64,000 nucleotides of DNA from Streptomyces alanosinicus (GTDB lineage: Bacteria > Actinomycetota > Actinomycetes > Streptomycetales > Streptomycetaceae). Location of the stretch: NCBI RefSeq assembly GCF_014650595.1, contig NZ_BMVG01000031.1, positions 18,160 through 82,159 on the forward strand, read 5' to 3'. Of the stretch, positions 17,716 to 26,175 are shown piece by piece (position 1 is the first letter of the stretch; every line of letters starts with the position of its first letter). The notes under the pieces are model-generated. The model made no database searches. It was given only the letters and a program-made list of their open reading frames with translations, and had not been told where the DNA came from. Made by a program: the position numbers and the translations under genes.

Positions 17716-17883
17716 ATGGACACGACCGGCTCCGTGCCTCGGCCCGCGGATAGCTCCACCGACCCGCCTACCGGCGAGACGGCCGGCGACATGGATCGGG
17801 CGGGCGCGTCCTGCAGCGCCCTGGTAGCCCCGCGACACCGCACGAAGGTCTTCGTCCAACCGGTCCGAGACCGGCATGCGTGA
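17716..17883 (+). CDS. Possible small protein
   Basis: A 55-residue frame starting MDTTGSVPRPADSSTD lies between two real genes, 33 bp before the next start. No strong ribosome site and no recognised domain. It could be spurious. Confidence 0.25.
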   Translation: MDTTGSVPRPADSSTDPPTGETAGDMDRAGASCSALVAPRHRTKVFVQPVRDRHA

Positions 17884-17916
17884 GCTGACGGTGACCCAGA
17901 TCCCGGGGGCAGGCGC

Positions 17917-19236
17917 ATGAGCGGGTCGGCGTCGGTGCGCGGCGCCTCGCAGAGGAACAGGGACCTCGAGCGGATCGTGCTGGATGGGCTCAAGTGGTCG
18001 ATGTCGGGTTTCGCCAAGAGGATCCGCGAGCATTGCGCGGCCACCGGCCATCCCCGGTCCGTAAGCACAAGCACGGTGTCGCGTTGGTTCGCGGGGGCGC
18101 AGCCGGGTCCGGAACTGGCGGCTGCGGCGTGCTACGTCCTGACCCGGGCGTGCAAGCGTCAGGTGACCCCTGAGAGCCTGGGATGGTCGTCCGAGGACAC
18201 GGATGTCGCCGAGCAGGCGCTCCAATACGGCGACCTGAGACACGCTGTGCGGATGCTGCGGCGGCTTTGGCAGATGGACGCCGTGCCCAGGAGTGCGGCG
18301 GTGCGGAGGATGCCGTTCGCCTCGACGCCCTCTGCGGTCGAGGCGCTGGTCATGCTTCCCGACACGGAGATCACCGGGCGCGGACAGCGGCGGGTGACTG
18401 TGGCGGACATCGAGCTCTTGGACGCGCATACCGACCTGTACGGCAGGACGGACGCCCGGCACGGAGGGGGGCAGTTCCGCTCCGTGTTCGCCGCCTTCCT
18501 CGCCGCCCACGCCGTTCCGCTGCTCGAAGGGGGTTTCAACGCCGGGCGTGCCCGGCTGCTGTACGGCAGCGTCGCCGACGCGGTGCTCGCGCTGGCGAGC
18601 ATGGCTTACGACGACCAGCTGCCGGGCCTGGCTCAACGCTACGACCTGCAGGCGATGCGGCTGGCGCAGGCGATCGGGGATCGCGGCCGGCTGGCACGCG
18701 GATGCATTCACCAGGCCCGGCTGGCGGCGGTACGGGGCGACGGCCGGGAGGTGCTGACCCATGCCCGCAGCGCGGTGGTCGCGGCGACTGGCGCACCGGC
18801 GCTCGTGCGGGCCTACGTTGCGGTGACGGAGGCGAGGGCGTGGGCCTACAACGGTGACGGCGCGCGGTGCCGGGCGGCGGTGGAGCGGGCGCGTGCCGCG
18901 TTCGACCGGGCCGGGCGTGGGTCGGACCCGAGGTGGCTGGCGTGGCTGGACCGCCCGGAGCTGGAAGGGCAGGCCGCGTGGGCGCTGGCGATGGCCGGGC
19001 TGGCCGAGGAGGGTACGGAGGCTTTGAAGGTGGCGATGGGGCTGCCGCCGGAGCGTACGCGCGACAGTGTGGAGCTGTTGATCACCGGTGCGGAACTGGC
19101 GCGGCTGCGTGGTGACCGGGCGGAGTGGGAGGAGTCGCTGGCGAAGGCGAAGACGGCTGCTCAGCACCTCAAGAGTCGGCGCTTGGCGCGGCGCCTGGCC
19201 GACGCCGCCGAGGGGGGCCCGCTCCACGCCTTCTGA
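17917..19236 (+). CDS. HTH regulator with TPR-like sensor region
   Basis: 439 residues. The N-terminus (KWSMSGFAKRIREHCAATG then TSTVSRWFAGAQPGPE) is an XRE-type helix-turn-helix followed by the spacer seen in Streptomyces AfsR/TPR-like regulators. Residues ~140-430 form helical repeats (ARLLYGSVADAVLALASM, LAQRYDLQAMRLAQAIGDR) that probably bind a small molecule or peptide. It is the first gene left of the biosynthetic cluster and ends 3 bp from a bidirectional terminator; a role in controlling the cluster is possible but not shown. Confidence 0.75.
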   Translation: MSGSASVRGASQRNRDLERIVLDGLKWSMSGFAKRIREHCAATGHPRSVSTSTVSRWFAGAQPGPELAAAACYVLTRACKRQVTPESLGWSSEDTDVAEQALQYGDLRHAVRMLRRLWQMDAVPRSAAVRRMPFASTPSAVEALVMLPDTEITGRGQRRVTVADIELLDAHTDLYGRTDARHGGGQFRSVFAAFLAAHAVPLLEGGFNAGRARLLYGSVADAVLALASMAYDDQLPGLAQRYDLQAMRLAQAIGDRGRLARGCIHQARLAAVRGDGREVLTHARSAVVAATGAPALVRAYVAVTEARAWAYNGDGARCRAAVERARAAFDRAGRGSDPRWLAWLDRPELEGQAAWALAMAGLAEEGTEALKVAMGLPPERTRDSVELLITGAELARLRGDRAEWEESLAKAKTAAQHLKSRRLARRLADAAEGGPLHAF

Positions 19237-19238
19237 CC

Positions 19239-19278
19239 TGATCGGCCCGACCCGGGAGTGAACTGGTCGGGCCGATCA
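19239..19278. terminator. Bidirectional terminator
   Basis: TGATCGGCCCGACC at 19239-19252 pairs perfectly with GGTCGGGCCGATCA at 19265-19278 (14-bp stem, 12-nt loop). It sits between the convergent regulator and nitroreductase genes and marks the left end of the minus-strand cluster operon. Confidence 0.85.
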
Positions 19279-19288
19279 CGGAGCGGGG

Positions 19289-19879
19289 TCAGAGGGCGGT
19301 GTCGCCGAGCCAGCTGAGCTTGGACCGGACGTCGGCAGCGGCACGCGACCGGGGTGCCTCGCCGGGGACGGGGGTGCCGACGTTCAGGTAGCCGAGCAGT
19401 TGCTCTGCGTCGCCGACGCCGAGGTGCTTGCGGACCTGCGGCGCATCCGGGTAGGGCCCGCCGTACCAGACACCGCCCCAGCCGCGGGCGTCGAGGAGCA
19501 GCAGCAGGGTGGTGGCCATCGCGGACGTCGCGGCCAGTTGCTCCCAGCGCGGGATGGCCGGAAGGTCGCGGGGCTGGAAGACGAGGGCGAGCATCAGCGG
19601 GGCACGCAGGTGTTTGGCGGCGGTCCTCTTGGCCAGGTCGGCGGTGGGCGCGGCCTCGGCCGCAGCTTCGCCGAGCCGGACGCGGGCGTTGCCGCAGATC
19701 GCGATCAGACGCCAGGGGCGCAGCTGGCCGTGGTCGGGTGCGGTGGCCGCGGCTGCCAGTAGGTCGAGGAGTTCGTCTGGGCCAGGAGCTGGCGCGGTGA
19801 GGCGGACGGTACTGCGCCGGGAGCGTATCGCCGTCTCGGCGTCGCCCGCGGCGGCCCGTGCGGCAGGGACGGTGGTCAT
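19289..19879 (-). CDS. Nitroreductase-family flavoprotein
   Basis: 196 residues. IRSRRSTVRLTAPAP followed by ATAPDHGQLRPWRLIAI is the FMN-binding N-terminal pattern of nitroreductases, and GWGGVWYGGPYPD is the matching C-terminal loop. These homodimeric FMN enzymes reduce or oxidise C-N and nitro/nitroso groups; in RiPP pathways relatives act as azoline or side-chain oxidases. It is the last gene of the minus-strand cluster and overlaps the antiporter stop by ATGA. Substrate unknown. Confidence 0.8.
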   Translation of the reverse strand: MTTVPAARAAAGDAETAIRSRRSTVRLTAPAPGPDELLDLLAAAATAPDHGQLRPWRLIAICGNARVRLGEAAAEAAPTADLAKRTAAKHLRAPLMLALVFQPRDLPAIPRWEQLAATSAMATTLLLLLDARGWGGVWYGGPYPDAPQVRKHLGVGDAEQLLGYLNVGTPVPGEAPRSRAAADVRSKLSWLGDTAL

Positions 19880-21156
19880 CGGGTCGCTCCCGGTGTGTTG
19901 GGCAGCGCGGTGACCGGCACCCCGGCGGGGGACGGGGCATTGAGGTCGGGGGCGTTGCGGGTGAGGCGGTCGAGCAGGGGCGCGGTGGCGGCGGTGGTCA
20001 CGACGGCCATGACGACCATGATCGTGAACAGGTTTGCGGAGATGACTCCGAGCTGGAGGCCGATGCCGAGGACGACGATCTCGGTGATCCCGCGGCAGTT
20101 CATCAGGGTGCCCAGCAATGCGGACCACCGCCAGTCGCAGCCGGCGAGCCTGGCTGCTCCGGCGGCGCCGACCCACTTGCCCATCACGGCGACGGCCAGG
20201 ACGAGTGCGGCCCACCCCCATTGGCCGGCGGGGAGGGCGGCGAGGTCGGTGTGCAGACCGGTGTCGACGAAGAAGAGCGGCAGCAGCACCGGGACGACCA
20301 CCGCCTGGAGGCGAGCAGCGCTGCGTTCGACGGTCGGCACCCCGCGCGGCACGGTCGCGCCGACCAGGAACGCGCCGATCGCGGGGTGGACGCCGATCCG
20401 GTCGGTGGCGCACGCGGCCAGGAGCAGCTCGGTGACCAGCAGCACCGTCACCAGGTCGTCGGAGGTGCGGGCGGCGCGCTCCAGCGTCCGCTTCACGACG
20501 GGGCGCGCCGCGGCTAACGCGGCGGTGAGGGCGGCGGTCAGGGCAAGGGCGGTGAGCGCATCCATCGGGGAGCCGGCCGTGGCCAGGGAGGTGACCGCTA
20601 TAAGCAGGCACCAGGCGAGGGCGTCGTCGGTGGCCGCGCACGCGAGCGCGAAGGTGCCCAGGCGGGTGGTAGCCAGGCCCCGGTCGGTGAGGATCCGCGC
20701 GAGGACAGGGAAGGCGGTGATGGACAGAGCGGTGCCGGCGAACAGCACGAACGGCAGTTGCTCCACGCCGGGAGGCGCGAGGGCCGGGTACATCGCGAGC
20801 GCGAGGGCGGCGCCGAGCGCGAGGGGCAGCAGGATGCTGCCAGCGGCTACGGAGGCGACGGCGCGGCGGGTGGCGCGCAAGGCGCCCAGGTCGAGATTGA
20901 GGCCGATTAGGAAGAGGAAGACGAGCAGGGCGAGGTTGCCGAGCACGGAGGTGTAGGGCAGGACGGCGGGCGGCAGCAGGAAGTGCTGGACGCCGGGGGC
21001 GAGCCAGCCGAGGAGGGAGGGGCCGAGGAGGATGCCGACGGCCATCTCGCCGATGACGGGCGGCTGGCCGAGGCGGCGGGCGGCCCAGCCGCCGGCCTGG
21101 CAGGCCAGCACCACGGCGGGAACGGCGACGAGGACGAGTGAGAGAGGACTGGACAA
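19876..21156 (-). CDS. CPA2-type cation/proton antiporter
   Basis: 426 residues, highly hydrophobic with about a dozen membrane segments. FLIGLNLDLGALR and CAATDDALAWCLL match the family's ion-binding region (paired Asp). Antiporters of this kind occur in some antibiotic clusters as export or self-protection proteins. Here it is coupled to the nitroreductase gene and follows the DDAH-like gene by 123 bp, so it probably belongs to the cluster; a simple housekeeping role cannot be excluded. Confidence 0.85.
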   Translation of the reverse strand: MSSPLSLVLVAVPAVVLACQAGGWAARRLGQPPVIGEMAVGILLGPSLLGWLAPGVQHFLLPPAVLPYTSVLGNLALLVFLFLIGLNLDLGALRATRRAVASVAAGSILLPLALGAALALAMYPALAPPGVEQLPFVLFAGTALSITAFPVLARILTDRGLATTRLGTFALACAATDDALAWCLLIAVTSLATAGSPMDALTALALTAALTAALAAARPVVKRTLERAARTSDDLVTVLLVTELLLAACATDRIGVHPAIGAFLVGATVPRGVPTVERSAARLQAVVVPVLLPLFFVDTGLHTDLAALPAGQWGWAALVLAVAVMGKWVGAAGAARLAGCDWRWSALLGTLMNCRGITEIVVLGIGLQLGVISANLFTIMVVMAVVTTAATAPLLDRLTRNAPDLNAPSPAGVPVTALPNTPGATR

Positions 21157-21279
21157 CGCAGGGATCCTCCGGGGGCGGCGGCGAGGGGGCCGGCGGTGCG
21201 TGAGCGGCCCGGCAGCCCGGAGTGGGCGAGCCCGAGTGGGCGAGTCGGGAGCGGGCAGCTTCGAGAAGGCGAGCGGAGG

Positions 21280-22152
21280 TCAGGTGCGCAGCAGGGGCAG
21301 GGTGGTGCAGCGCAGGGAGCCGGGGATGCGGGTGACCTCGCAGTAGTCGACGGTTAGGACCTCGAGTCCGCGGGCGGCCAGGGCGGCGGCGATGCGGTCG
21401 CTTCCGGCGGCGACCACGATCGTGGCGGGGGCGATGGCCAGGACGTTGACCTGGACCGCGAGGGCTTCGGTGTCGGTGACCGGGAGGATGTCGTCGAAGT
21501 GGGCGTCGAACCAGCGGTTCTGGTCGGCGGTGAACACCTCGCGGTGGATGAGGGCGGTGCTCGGCGCGACCACGGCGAGGTGGTCGTCGAGGTGCACGAT
21601 CCCCTTGACCGCGAAGTGCACGGGGATGACCTCGCGGTCGACGCGGTGCCGGACGAGGGCCTCCTGGAGGGCTGCCGCACCGTCGGGGCTGGTCTCCTCG
21701 CTCAGGCCGACGAGGACGCGTCCTGTGTCGGGGAGCAGGACGTCACCGCCCTCGATCGTGCCGCGCTCCAGGTCGACGGGCCGCAGTCCGAGCGCGGGGT
21801 CGGTGAGGGCGTCGGTCTCGGGAAGGCGGTGCGCTGAGTTCAGGCGAGCCCGGACCAGGATGTGGTCGACGACGAAGGCGATGTCGCGGGGGTAGTGCTG
21901 GGCGGAGCAGCCCGGCGCCGCGGGGAGCAGGACTACCTCGGTGGCGCGATCGCGCAACAGGCCGATCAGCTGGTCCTGTTGCGCGCGGACGGCGGCGGGA
22001 TCGTAGAAGGTCCAGGTGCTGGTGGCTTGCTGGCGGGCGAGGACGGGGTGAACGCCGGGGCCGGTCAGGGGGCGGGTGAAGTCGCCAGCGTGACGCATGG
22101 CGACGCGGCGCAGGGTTCCGTACTCGGTGGCGACATGGGTGGCGGTGGGCAC
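21280..22152 (-). CDS. Amidinotransferase/DDAH-superfamily guanidine-modifying enzyme
   Basis: 290 residues from GTG 22152 (GGAGGACCC upstream). The beta/alpha-propeller signatures are clear: QHYPRDIAFVVDH, TIEGGDVLLP, KGIVHLDDHLAVV and the nucleophilic cysteine in PGSLRCTTL (Cys282). The fold covers dimethylarginine hydrolases, arginine deiminases and amidinotransferases, all acting on guanidines through a covalent amidino-cysteine. It is the second such enzyme in this cluster; together they suggest removal, transfer or hydrolysis of an arginine-type guanidine. The exact reaction cannot be told. Confidence 0.82.
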   Translation of the reverse strand: MPTATHVATEYGTLRRVAMRHAGDFTRPLTGPGVHPVLARQQATSTWTFYDPAAVRAQQDQLIGLLRDRATEVVLLPAAPGCSAQHYPRDIAFVVDHILVRARLNSAHRLPETDALTDPALGLRPVDLERGTIEGGDVLLPDTGRVLVGLSEETSPDGAAALQEALVRHRVDREVIPVHFAVKGIVHLDDHLAVVAPSTALIHREVFTADQNRWFDAHFDDILPVTDTEALAVQVNVLAIAPATIVVAAGSDRIAAALAARGLEVLTVDYCEVTRIPGSLRCTTLPLLRT

Positions 22153-22228
22153 GGGTCCTCCGGGGCGGTCGGTGCGGGCGCTGGTGGTGCGGGGTGGAGG
22201 CGGCCCCAGCACAGCCCGGCGACAGGGT

Positions 22229-22270
22229 CCTGCGGGGGCGCACGCTGTCAGGTGCGCCTGCCCCCGCAGG
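22229..22270 (-). terminator. Hairpin terminator after the GFA gene
   Basis: CCTGCGGGGG (22229-22238) pairs with CCCCCGCAGG (22261-22270), with an inner CGCAC/GTGCG stem. It lies just past the GFA stop and may end or attenuate transcription before the DDAH-like gene. Confidence 0.65.
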
Positions 22271-22278
22271 GGCCGGGG

Positions 22279-22713
22279 TCAGCCAGCCGCCGCGTGCCGG
22301 TTGTCGTACTGGGCGAGCCAGGGGGCGGCCTCGGCGAGCCGATTCAGGTTGGTGGGTACCAGGGCCAGGTCGGTGGCGCAGTGGTCGAGGGCGGTGGCGA
22401 GGATGCCGATGACCATGCCGTCACCGTAGTCGCGGGCGGCGATGTGGCTGCCGCAGGCGCCGCAGAAGCCGCGAGCGGTCTTGCCGGGGTGGGTGTCGAA
22501 CCAGGTCGGCTCGGCACCGGTCCACTTCAGCCCTGCCATCGCGAAGCCGAGCCACCACTGGAACGGCGCGCCGGAGCGCTTCGAGCAGTCCTTGCAGGCG
22601 CAGATGTGCGGGTCGTCCACCGGGCCGGTGACGGTGAAGCGGATCTTCCCGCACAGGCAGCCGCCGGAGCGGACCTCGGGGCCGGAGCCGGTGGCGGCGA
22701 CAGTCTCGGACAC
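22279..22713 (-). CDS. GFA-family zinc protein
   Basis: 144 residues with the complete cysteine set of the GFA/CENP-V fold: GGCLCGKIRF, CACKDCSKRSGAP and FCGACGSHIA. The family is named for glutathione-dependent formaldehyde activation but most members are uncharacterised; binding of small thiols or aldehydes is plausible. GTG 22713 shares a base with the upstream TAG, so it is translationally coupled to the iron-enzyme gene. A scavenger role for formaldehyde released by oxygenases is one possibility. Confidence 0.85.
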   Translation of the reverse strand: MSETVAATGSGPEVRSGGCLCGKIRFTVTGPVDDPHICACKDCSKRSGAPFQWWLGFAMAGLKWTGAEPTWFDTHPGKTARGFCGACGSHIAARDYGDGMVIGILATALDHCATDLALVPTNLNRLAEAAPWLAQYDNRHAAAG

Positions 22714-23576
22714 TAGTTCAATTCCCTTGCGCGATAGGCTAGTTGGGTCCACCAGTGTGCCATCGCGTTGAAGATCTGAAGGAAGCCCTCAGAGGCCTGC
22801 GGCAGGTCGAGGTGGAAGAGCTCACTCTGACGAATGAACCGGGCCAGGCCCTCGATGTGCGCCTCTTCCACGCTCATGCCGCCGACCTGCGCGGCCTCGT
22901 GGCCTTCGTCGAGGTGGAGCCGGTAGTAGTAGTCCAGGTTCTTCAGCTCCGCGCCACTGGCCTGGATGGTCAGCTCGCCGTAACGGTCGGTGATCTCCCT
23001 CAGGATCTCCGTCTCAGCGACGGCGACGCCCTCGGTGGCGTAGTAGCCGCCGGCGATGAGTCCTGTCATGTGGGAGTTCACGAGGACCTGGTGCTGGAGG
23101 ACCAGCTTGGCGGTCTCGTCGGCGGGGACGTGGCCGTTGACGAGCAGGCCGAGGTCGGCGAGCAGCGCGCGGGTGTAGAGGATGTAGTGGGCGGGGACCT
23201 TGCCGGGCTCGCCGCCCTCCTCCAGGAAGTTGCGGTCGAACTCGTGCCCGAGGGCGGGGCAGGAGCCGTAGACCTGCTGGGCGGCGAGGCGCAGGAACTG
23301 GGCATTGTGTCGGGCGAAGACGGCGAGCTCGGCGATGTACATGCGGGCCTGGGCCACGGTGAGAGCGCCGGGGTCGACCAGGGCGCGGATCTGCCGGTAT
23401 ACCGTGTCGATCATGGGCTTCAGGTGCTTGTCGACGAGGTCGTCACCGCTGTTGCGGGTGCCCTGGAGGGTGGCGTGGATGTAGCTGCGGGTCTCCGGGT
23501 TCGCTCGCAGATACGCCTCGACGAGGCTGGTGCCGCTGAGGCTGTCGAGCGTGGGGGCGGGTGCGGTGGTGGTCAC
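22713..23576 (-). CDS. Heme-oxygenase-like iron-containing oxidase (HDO type)
   Basis: 287 residues, nearly all helical. YIAELAVFARHNAQFL, EFDRNFLEEGG with KVPAHYILY, and YYRLHLDEGHEAAQ supply the E/H ligands expected of the iron-containing redox enzyme (heme-oxygenase-like diiron) family. Characterised relatives carry out N-oxygenation, desaturation or C-C cleavage of amino-acid substrates. GTG 23576 overlaps the upstream oxygenase stop. In this cluster its likely substrate is a Lys- or Arg-containing peptide or a free amino acid. Confidence 0.75.
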   Translation of the reverse strand: MTTTAPAPTLDSLSGTSLVEAYLRANPETRSYIHATLQGTRNSGDDLVDKHLKPMIDTVYRQIRALVDPGALTVAQARMYIAELAVFARHNAQFLRLAAQQVYGSCPALGHEFDRNFLEEGGEPGKVPAHYILYTRALLADLGLLVNGHVPADETAKLVLQHQVLVNSHMTGLIAGGYYATEGVAVAETEILREITDRYGELTIQASGAELKNLDYYYRLHLDEGHEAAQVGGMSVEEAHIEGLARFIRQSELFHLDLPQASEGFLQIFNAMAHWWTQLAYRARELN

Positions 23577-24859
23577 TCGGTCTCCTCGGGCGCAGTGGTG
23601 ACGGTCAGGCCGCCGGTGGCGCCGAGCGTGCGGATCGCGGCGATCACCTTCGGGTCGTCGGGAAGGGTGGTCGGGCCGTCGTTTAGGCGCTCGACCAGGC
23701 CGGGGGTGAGGACGGCGGGGTCGGCCGCCGTCTCGCAGCTGCGGAGGAACGCCTGCTTGCCGGTGACCATCAGCCGGTAGGGGGCGCGGACCGCGACGCT
23801 CGTGCCGGGCGCGAGGTCGGTGACCGCGAACGCGGCGGCAGCCTCGTCGCGGGCGAGGTCGTGGTCGGCCTGCTGCCAGCCGCCGTTGCTGAGGACGGTG
23901 TACCAGCGCTGGTGGGCGTGCTGCTGTGCGGCGCCCGGCGCCTGCTGGGCGGCGGTGGTGAACGCGGCGGCGGTCACCGTGCTCAGGCGGCCGGCGAGCT
24001 CGCCGGGGCCGGCGGTCAGCGGCTGCATCGGGGACGGCCTGCCGGCGTCGGTGTCCGGCTCGCTGGCCAGCAGGGCACCGAGCAGGTCCGGTGCGATCCA
24101 GGCCCGGGCGATCGCGGCGTCGGGGAGGGTGTAGAGGCAGATGGCGACGGAGACGGAGAACTCGCTCTGCCGGCCGACGTGGAAGACCCGCTCGGGCAGG
24201 AACAGCGCGTCGCCGGGCTCCAGGGCGAAGTGCTCGCCGTGCTCCAGGAGCCACGTGTAGTCGCCGTACAGCGGGTCGCTGCCTCCGGTGAGCTTGCGGT
24301 ACTCCTCGGCCGGCCAGCAGTAGAAGTCCTTGGTGCCGGGCCCGTAGTGGGTGAGGAACGCGTTCTCGTAGCCCTCGTGGCAGCCAAAGGCGGTCCCGCT
24401 GTAGTTGCCGACGAAGGCGACCAGCTCGGCGCCGCCGGCCGGGAGGCCCCAGCCGTCGATCAGCGCGCCGACGAACTCGCCCAGGCCCGCGGCCAGCGGC
24501 TCGCTGACGCTCTCCAGTGTGTTGAGGACCAGGCTGAACCGCTCGGCGCCGACCTGCTCCTGCATCCACGCAGGAAAGCCGCCGCCCTCGTGCCAGCCGT
24601 CGGCGGCCAGCACCTTGTCCACCAGGTCGGGGCGGTGCTCCTCGCCCACGTACACCCTGGCGTTCGCGGTGATCTCCACCCCGGTGGCGTGGGCACGGCG
24701 GATCGCGGCGAAGCCGTCCAGGACGGCGGCCGTGTTCGCCGCCGAGGCGGGGACGACGCCCTTGAACAGGTACGGGCGCCTCATGCCGGCGGTCTTCTCG
24801 GGCAGGATGTCGGTCCAGAACGCGCGGGGCGGAGGCCACGCTCCGGTGCTGCTGCTCAT
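23573..24859 (-). CDS. JmjC/cupin-type Fe(II)/2-oxoglutarate oxygenase-like protein
   Basis: 428 residues. The core barrel includes NYSGTAFGCHEGYENAF (His161 with Glu162 or Glu165 nearby), THYGPGTKDFYCWPAEEY and LEPGDALFLPERVFHVG (His227), matching JmjC/Cupin_4 hydroxylases of proteins and peptides. A C-terminal ~150-residue region (LSNGGWQQADHDLARDE on) resembles the winged-helix tail of ribosomal oxygenases. The exact metal triad needs structural alignment. It is 73 bp downstream of the amidinotransferase gene and overlaps the next start. Confidence 0.72.
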   Translation of the reverse strand: MSSSTGAWPPPRAFWTDILPEKTAGMRRPYLFKGVVPASAANTAAVLDGFAAIRRAHATGVEITANARVYVGEEHRPDLVDKVLAADGWHEGGGFPAWMQEQVGAERFSLVLNTLESVSEPLAAGLGEFVGALIDGWGLPAGGAELVAFVGNYSGTAFGCHEGYENAFLTHYGPGTKDFYCWPAEEYRKLTGGSDPLYGDYTWLLEHGEHFALEPGDALFLPERVFHVGRQSEFSVSVAICLYTLPDAAIARAWIAPDLLGALLASEPDTDAGRPSPMQPLTAGPGELAGRLSTVTAAAFTTAAQQAPGAAQQHAHQRWYTVLSNGGWQQADHDLARDEAAAAFAVTDLAPGTSVAVRAPYRLMVTGKQAFLRSCETAADPAVLTPGLVERLNDGPTTLPDDPKVIAAIRTLGATGGLTVTTAPEETE

Positions 24860-24932
24860 GGCCGGGTACTCCTTGGGGTTCGGGCCGCGCAGGTGGCGGC
24901 CGGACGGGCTTGTTGGGGTGCGGGCCTGGCGT

Positions 24933-26066
24933 TCAGGTCGCGAGGTAGTCCTCGAGACCGCCGTCGCGGACGGTGTCGAGGGTGAAACAGTGGTGCCCGC
25001 CGCCGAACAGGCGCCGGTGCCGGTGCCGGACAGGGACGACGGTGAAGCCTCGCTGCTCCAGCAGCTCGATCAGCTCCGGGTAGAGCGAGTTGACGACCAC
25101 CGTGTTCTCGTCGATCGACAGGACGTTGATATCGATGTACCGGGACGCGGTGGGGATCACGAACCCGAGCGCGTCGTAGTCCTGCTCGGCCACAGCGCTC
25201 GGCGGCGGGTAGATCGCCTCCCAGCCGCGCATTGCCTCCGGCAGGAACTGCAGGTACTGCGGGGATCGCAGCAGCATCAGGCCCGGGCGCAGCGGCACGA
25301 CGATGGAGTCGACGTGGTTGTCGGCGATCCCCGGCAGCCGGTGCAGGCGCAGGTCAGGGAAGTTGCGGGCCAGCCACCGGTAGGCCAGCTGGTGGTTGCG
25401 GTTGGCGACGTTGCACAGCACGTCGCGGCCCAAGCGGATGCACTGCGCGCCGTCGAAGACCATCTCCAGGCCCAGGCCGTCGATCGGCAGGGCGGCCTCG
25501 TCGGCCATCGCCGCAGTGACGTCGATGCCCTGTCGGTCGAAGTAGGCGGTGTCGAGGGAGCCGGCGGCGAGAGCGGGGCGCGGCATGGACAGCCAGTTCG
25601 CGCCCTGCTCGAAGTAGCGGGTGAAGTGGGGCTTGAGGTGGTCGTTCTCGAAGATCCGGCCGCGGATGTGTGGGGCGGTCTCCACGATCGTCTCCCCGAG
25701 GATGATCGCGTTGTCGCGGACGTTCAGCGGTGGTGTCGCTCCGCTGCTCCACCAGGGGGAGGACACCTCGGCGTCCTTGCCCGGAGATGCGGGGCGCAGC
25801 ACGCGCACCCCGCAGCCGGCCAAGGCGTCGGCGAAGCCGGCGACGTCCTCGTTCAGCTCGTCGACGATCTGCTGCGGGATCGGCATCTGCCGCTGTCCGT
25901 CGGCCAGGTGGGGGGCGACGTTCTCGAAGTAGAACAGCCGCCAGGTCGGGTCGGCGTCGTGCGCGGTGTAGTGGTCGGCGCGGCCGACGACGACCTCGCG
26001 CAACCGGGTGAAGTCGTCGAAGCTGTGCACGCTTGCGGTGGGCAGGTCGAGCTGGGGATGGGTCAT
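24933..26066 (-). CDS. Glycine/inosamine amidinotransferase-like enzyme
   Basis: 377 residues, the usual size of L-arginine:glycine/inosamine amidinotransferases. LREVVVGRADHYT, RDNAIILGETIVET, IADNHVDSIVVPLRPG and GGGHHCFTLD (nucleophile Cys360) match the family. Such enzymes take the amidino group of arginine and place it on an amine, leaving ornithine. Possible acceptors here are the lysines of the repeat peptide (giving homoarginine) or a small amine; or peptide arginine could be the donor. All of these are inferences from context. Confidence 0.85.
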   Translation of the reverse strand: MTHPQLDLPTASVHSFDDFTRLREVVVGRADHYTAHDADPTWRLFYFENVAPHLADGQRQMPIPQQIVDELNEDVAGFADALAGCGVRVLRPASPGKDAEVSSPWWSSGATPPLNVRDNAIILGETIVETAPHIRGRIFENDHLKPHFTRYFEQGANWLSMPRPALAAGSLDTAYFDRQGIDVTAAMADEAALPIDGLGLEMVFDGAQCIRLGRDVLCNVANRNHQLAYRWLARNFPDLRLHRLPGIADNHVDSIVVPLRPGLMLLRSPQYLQFLPEAMRGWEAIYPPPSAVAEQDYDALGFVIPTASRYIDINVLSIDENTVVVNSLYPELIELLEQRGFTVVPVRHRHRRLFGGGHHCFTLDTVRDGGLEDYLAT

Positions 26067-26175
26067 GGTTGGCCGCCTCCTCGGCGGCGGGTGCCGGCAC
26101 GGCCCGGACGGGCAAGGGGGTGCCGCCCGGGCGGCACTGGGGCGGTCCGGGCGTGGACAGGATGAAGGGGATCGG

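Noticed and set aside
16127..17827. A 566-residue frame over the methyltransferase region
   Set aside because: Pro/Arg/Ser-rich frame-shifted reading of the SAV2177-type gene; no homology features.
17284..19227. A 647-residue open frame on the minus strand opposite the HTH/TPR regulator
   Set aside because: It is the antisense shadow of GC-rich genes: low complexity, no domains, no ribosome site, and both strands would have to code.
24405..26165. A 586-residue open frame on the + strand opposite the amidinotransferase
   Set aside because: Antisense to recognised cluster enzymes; composition Gly/Arg/Val-rich without motifs.
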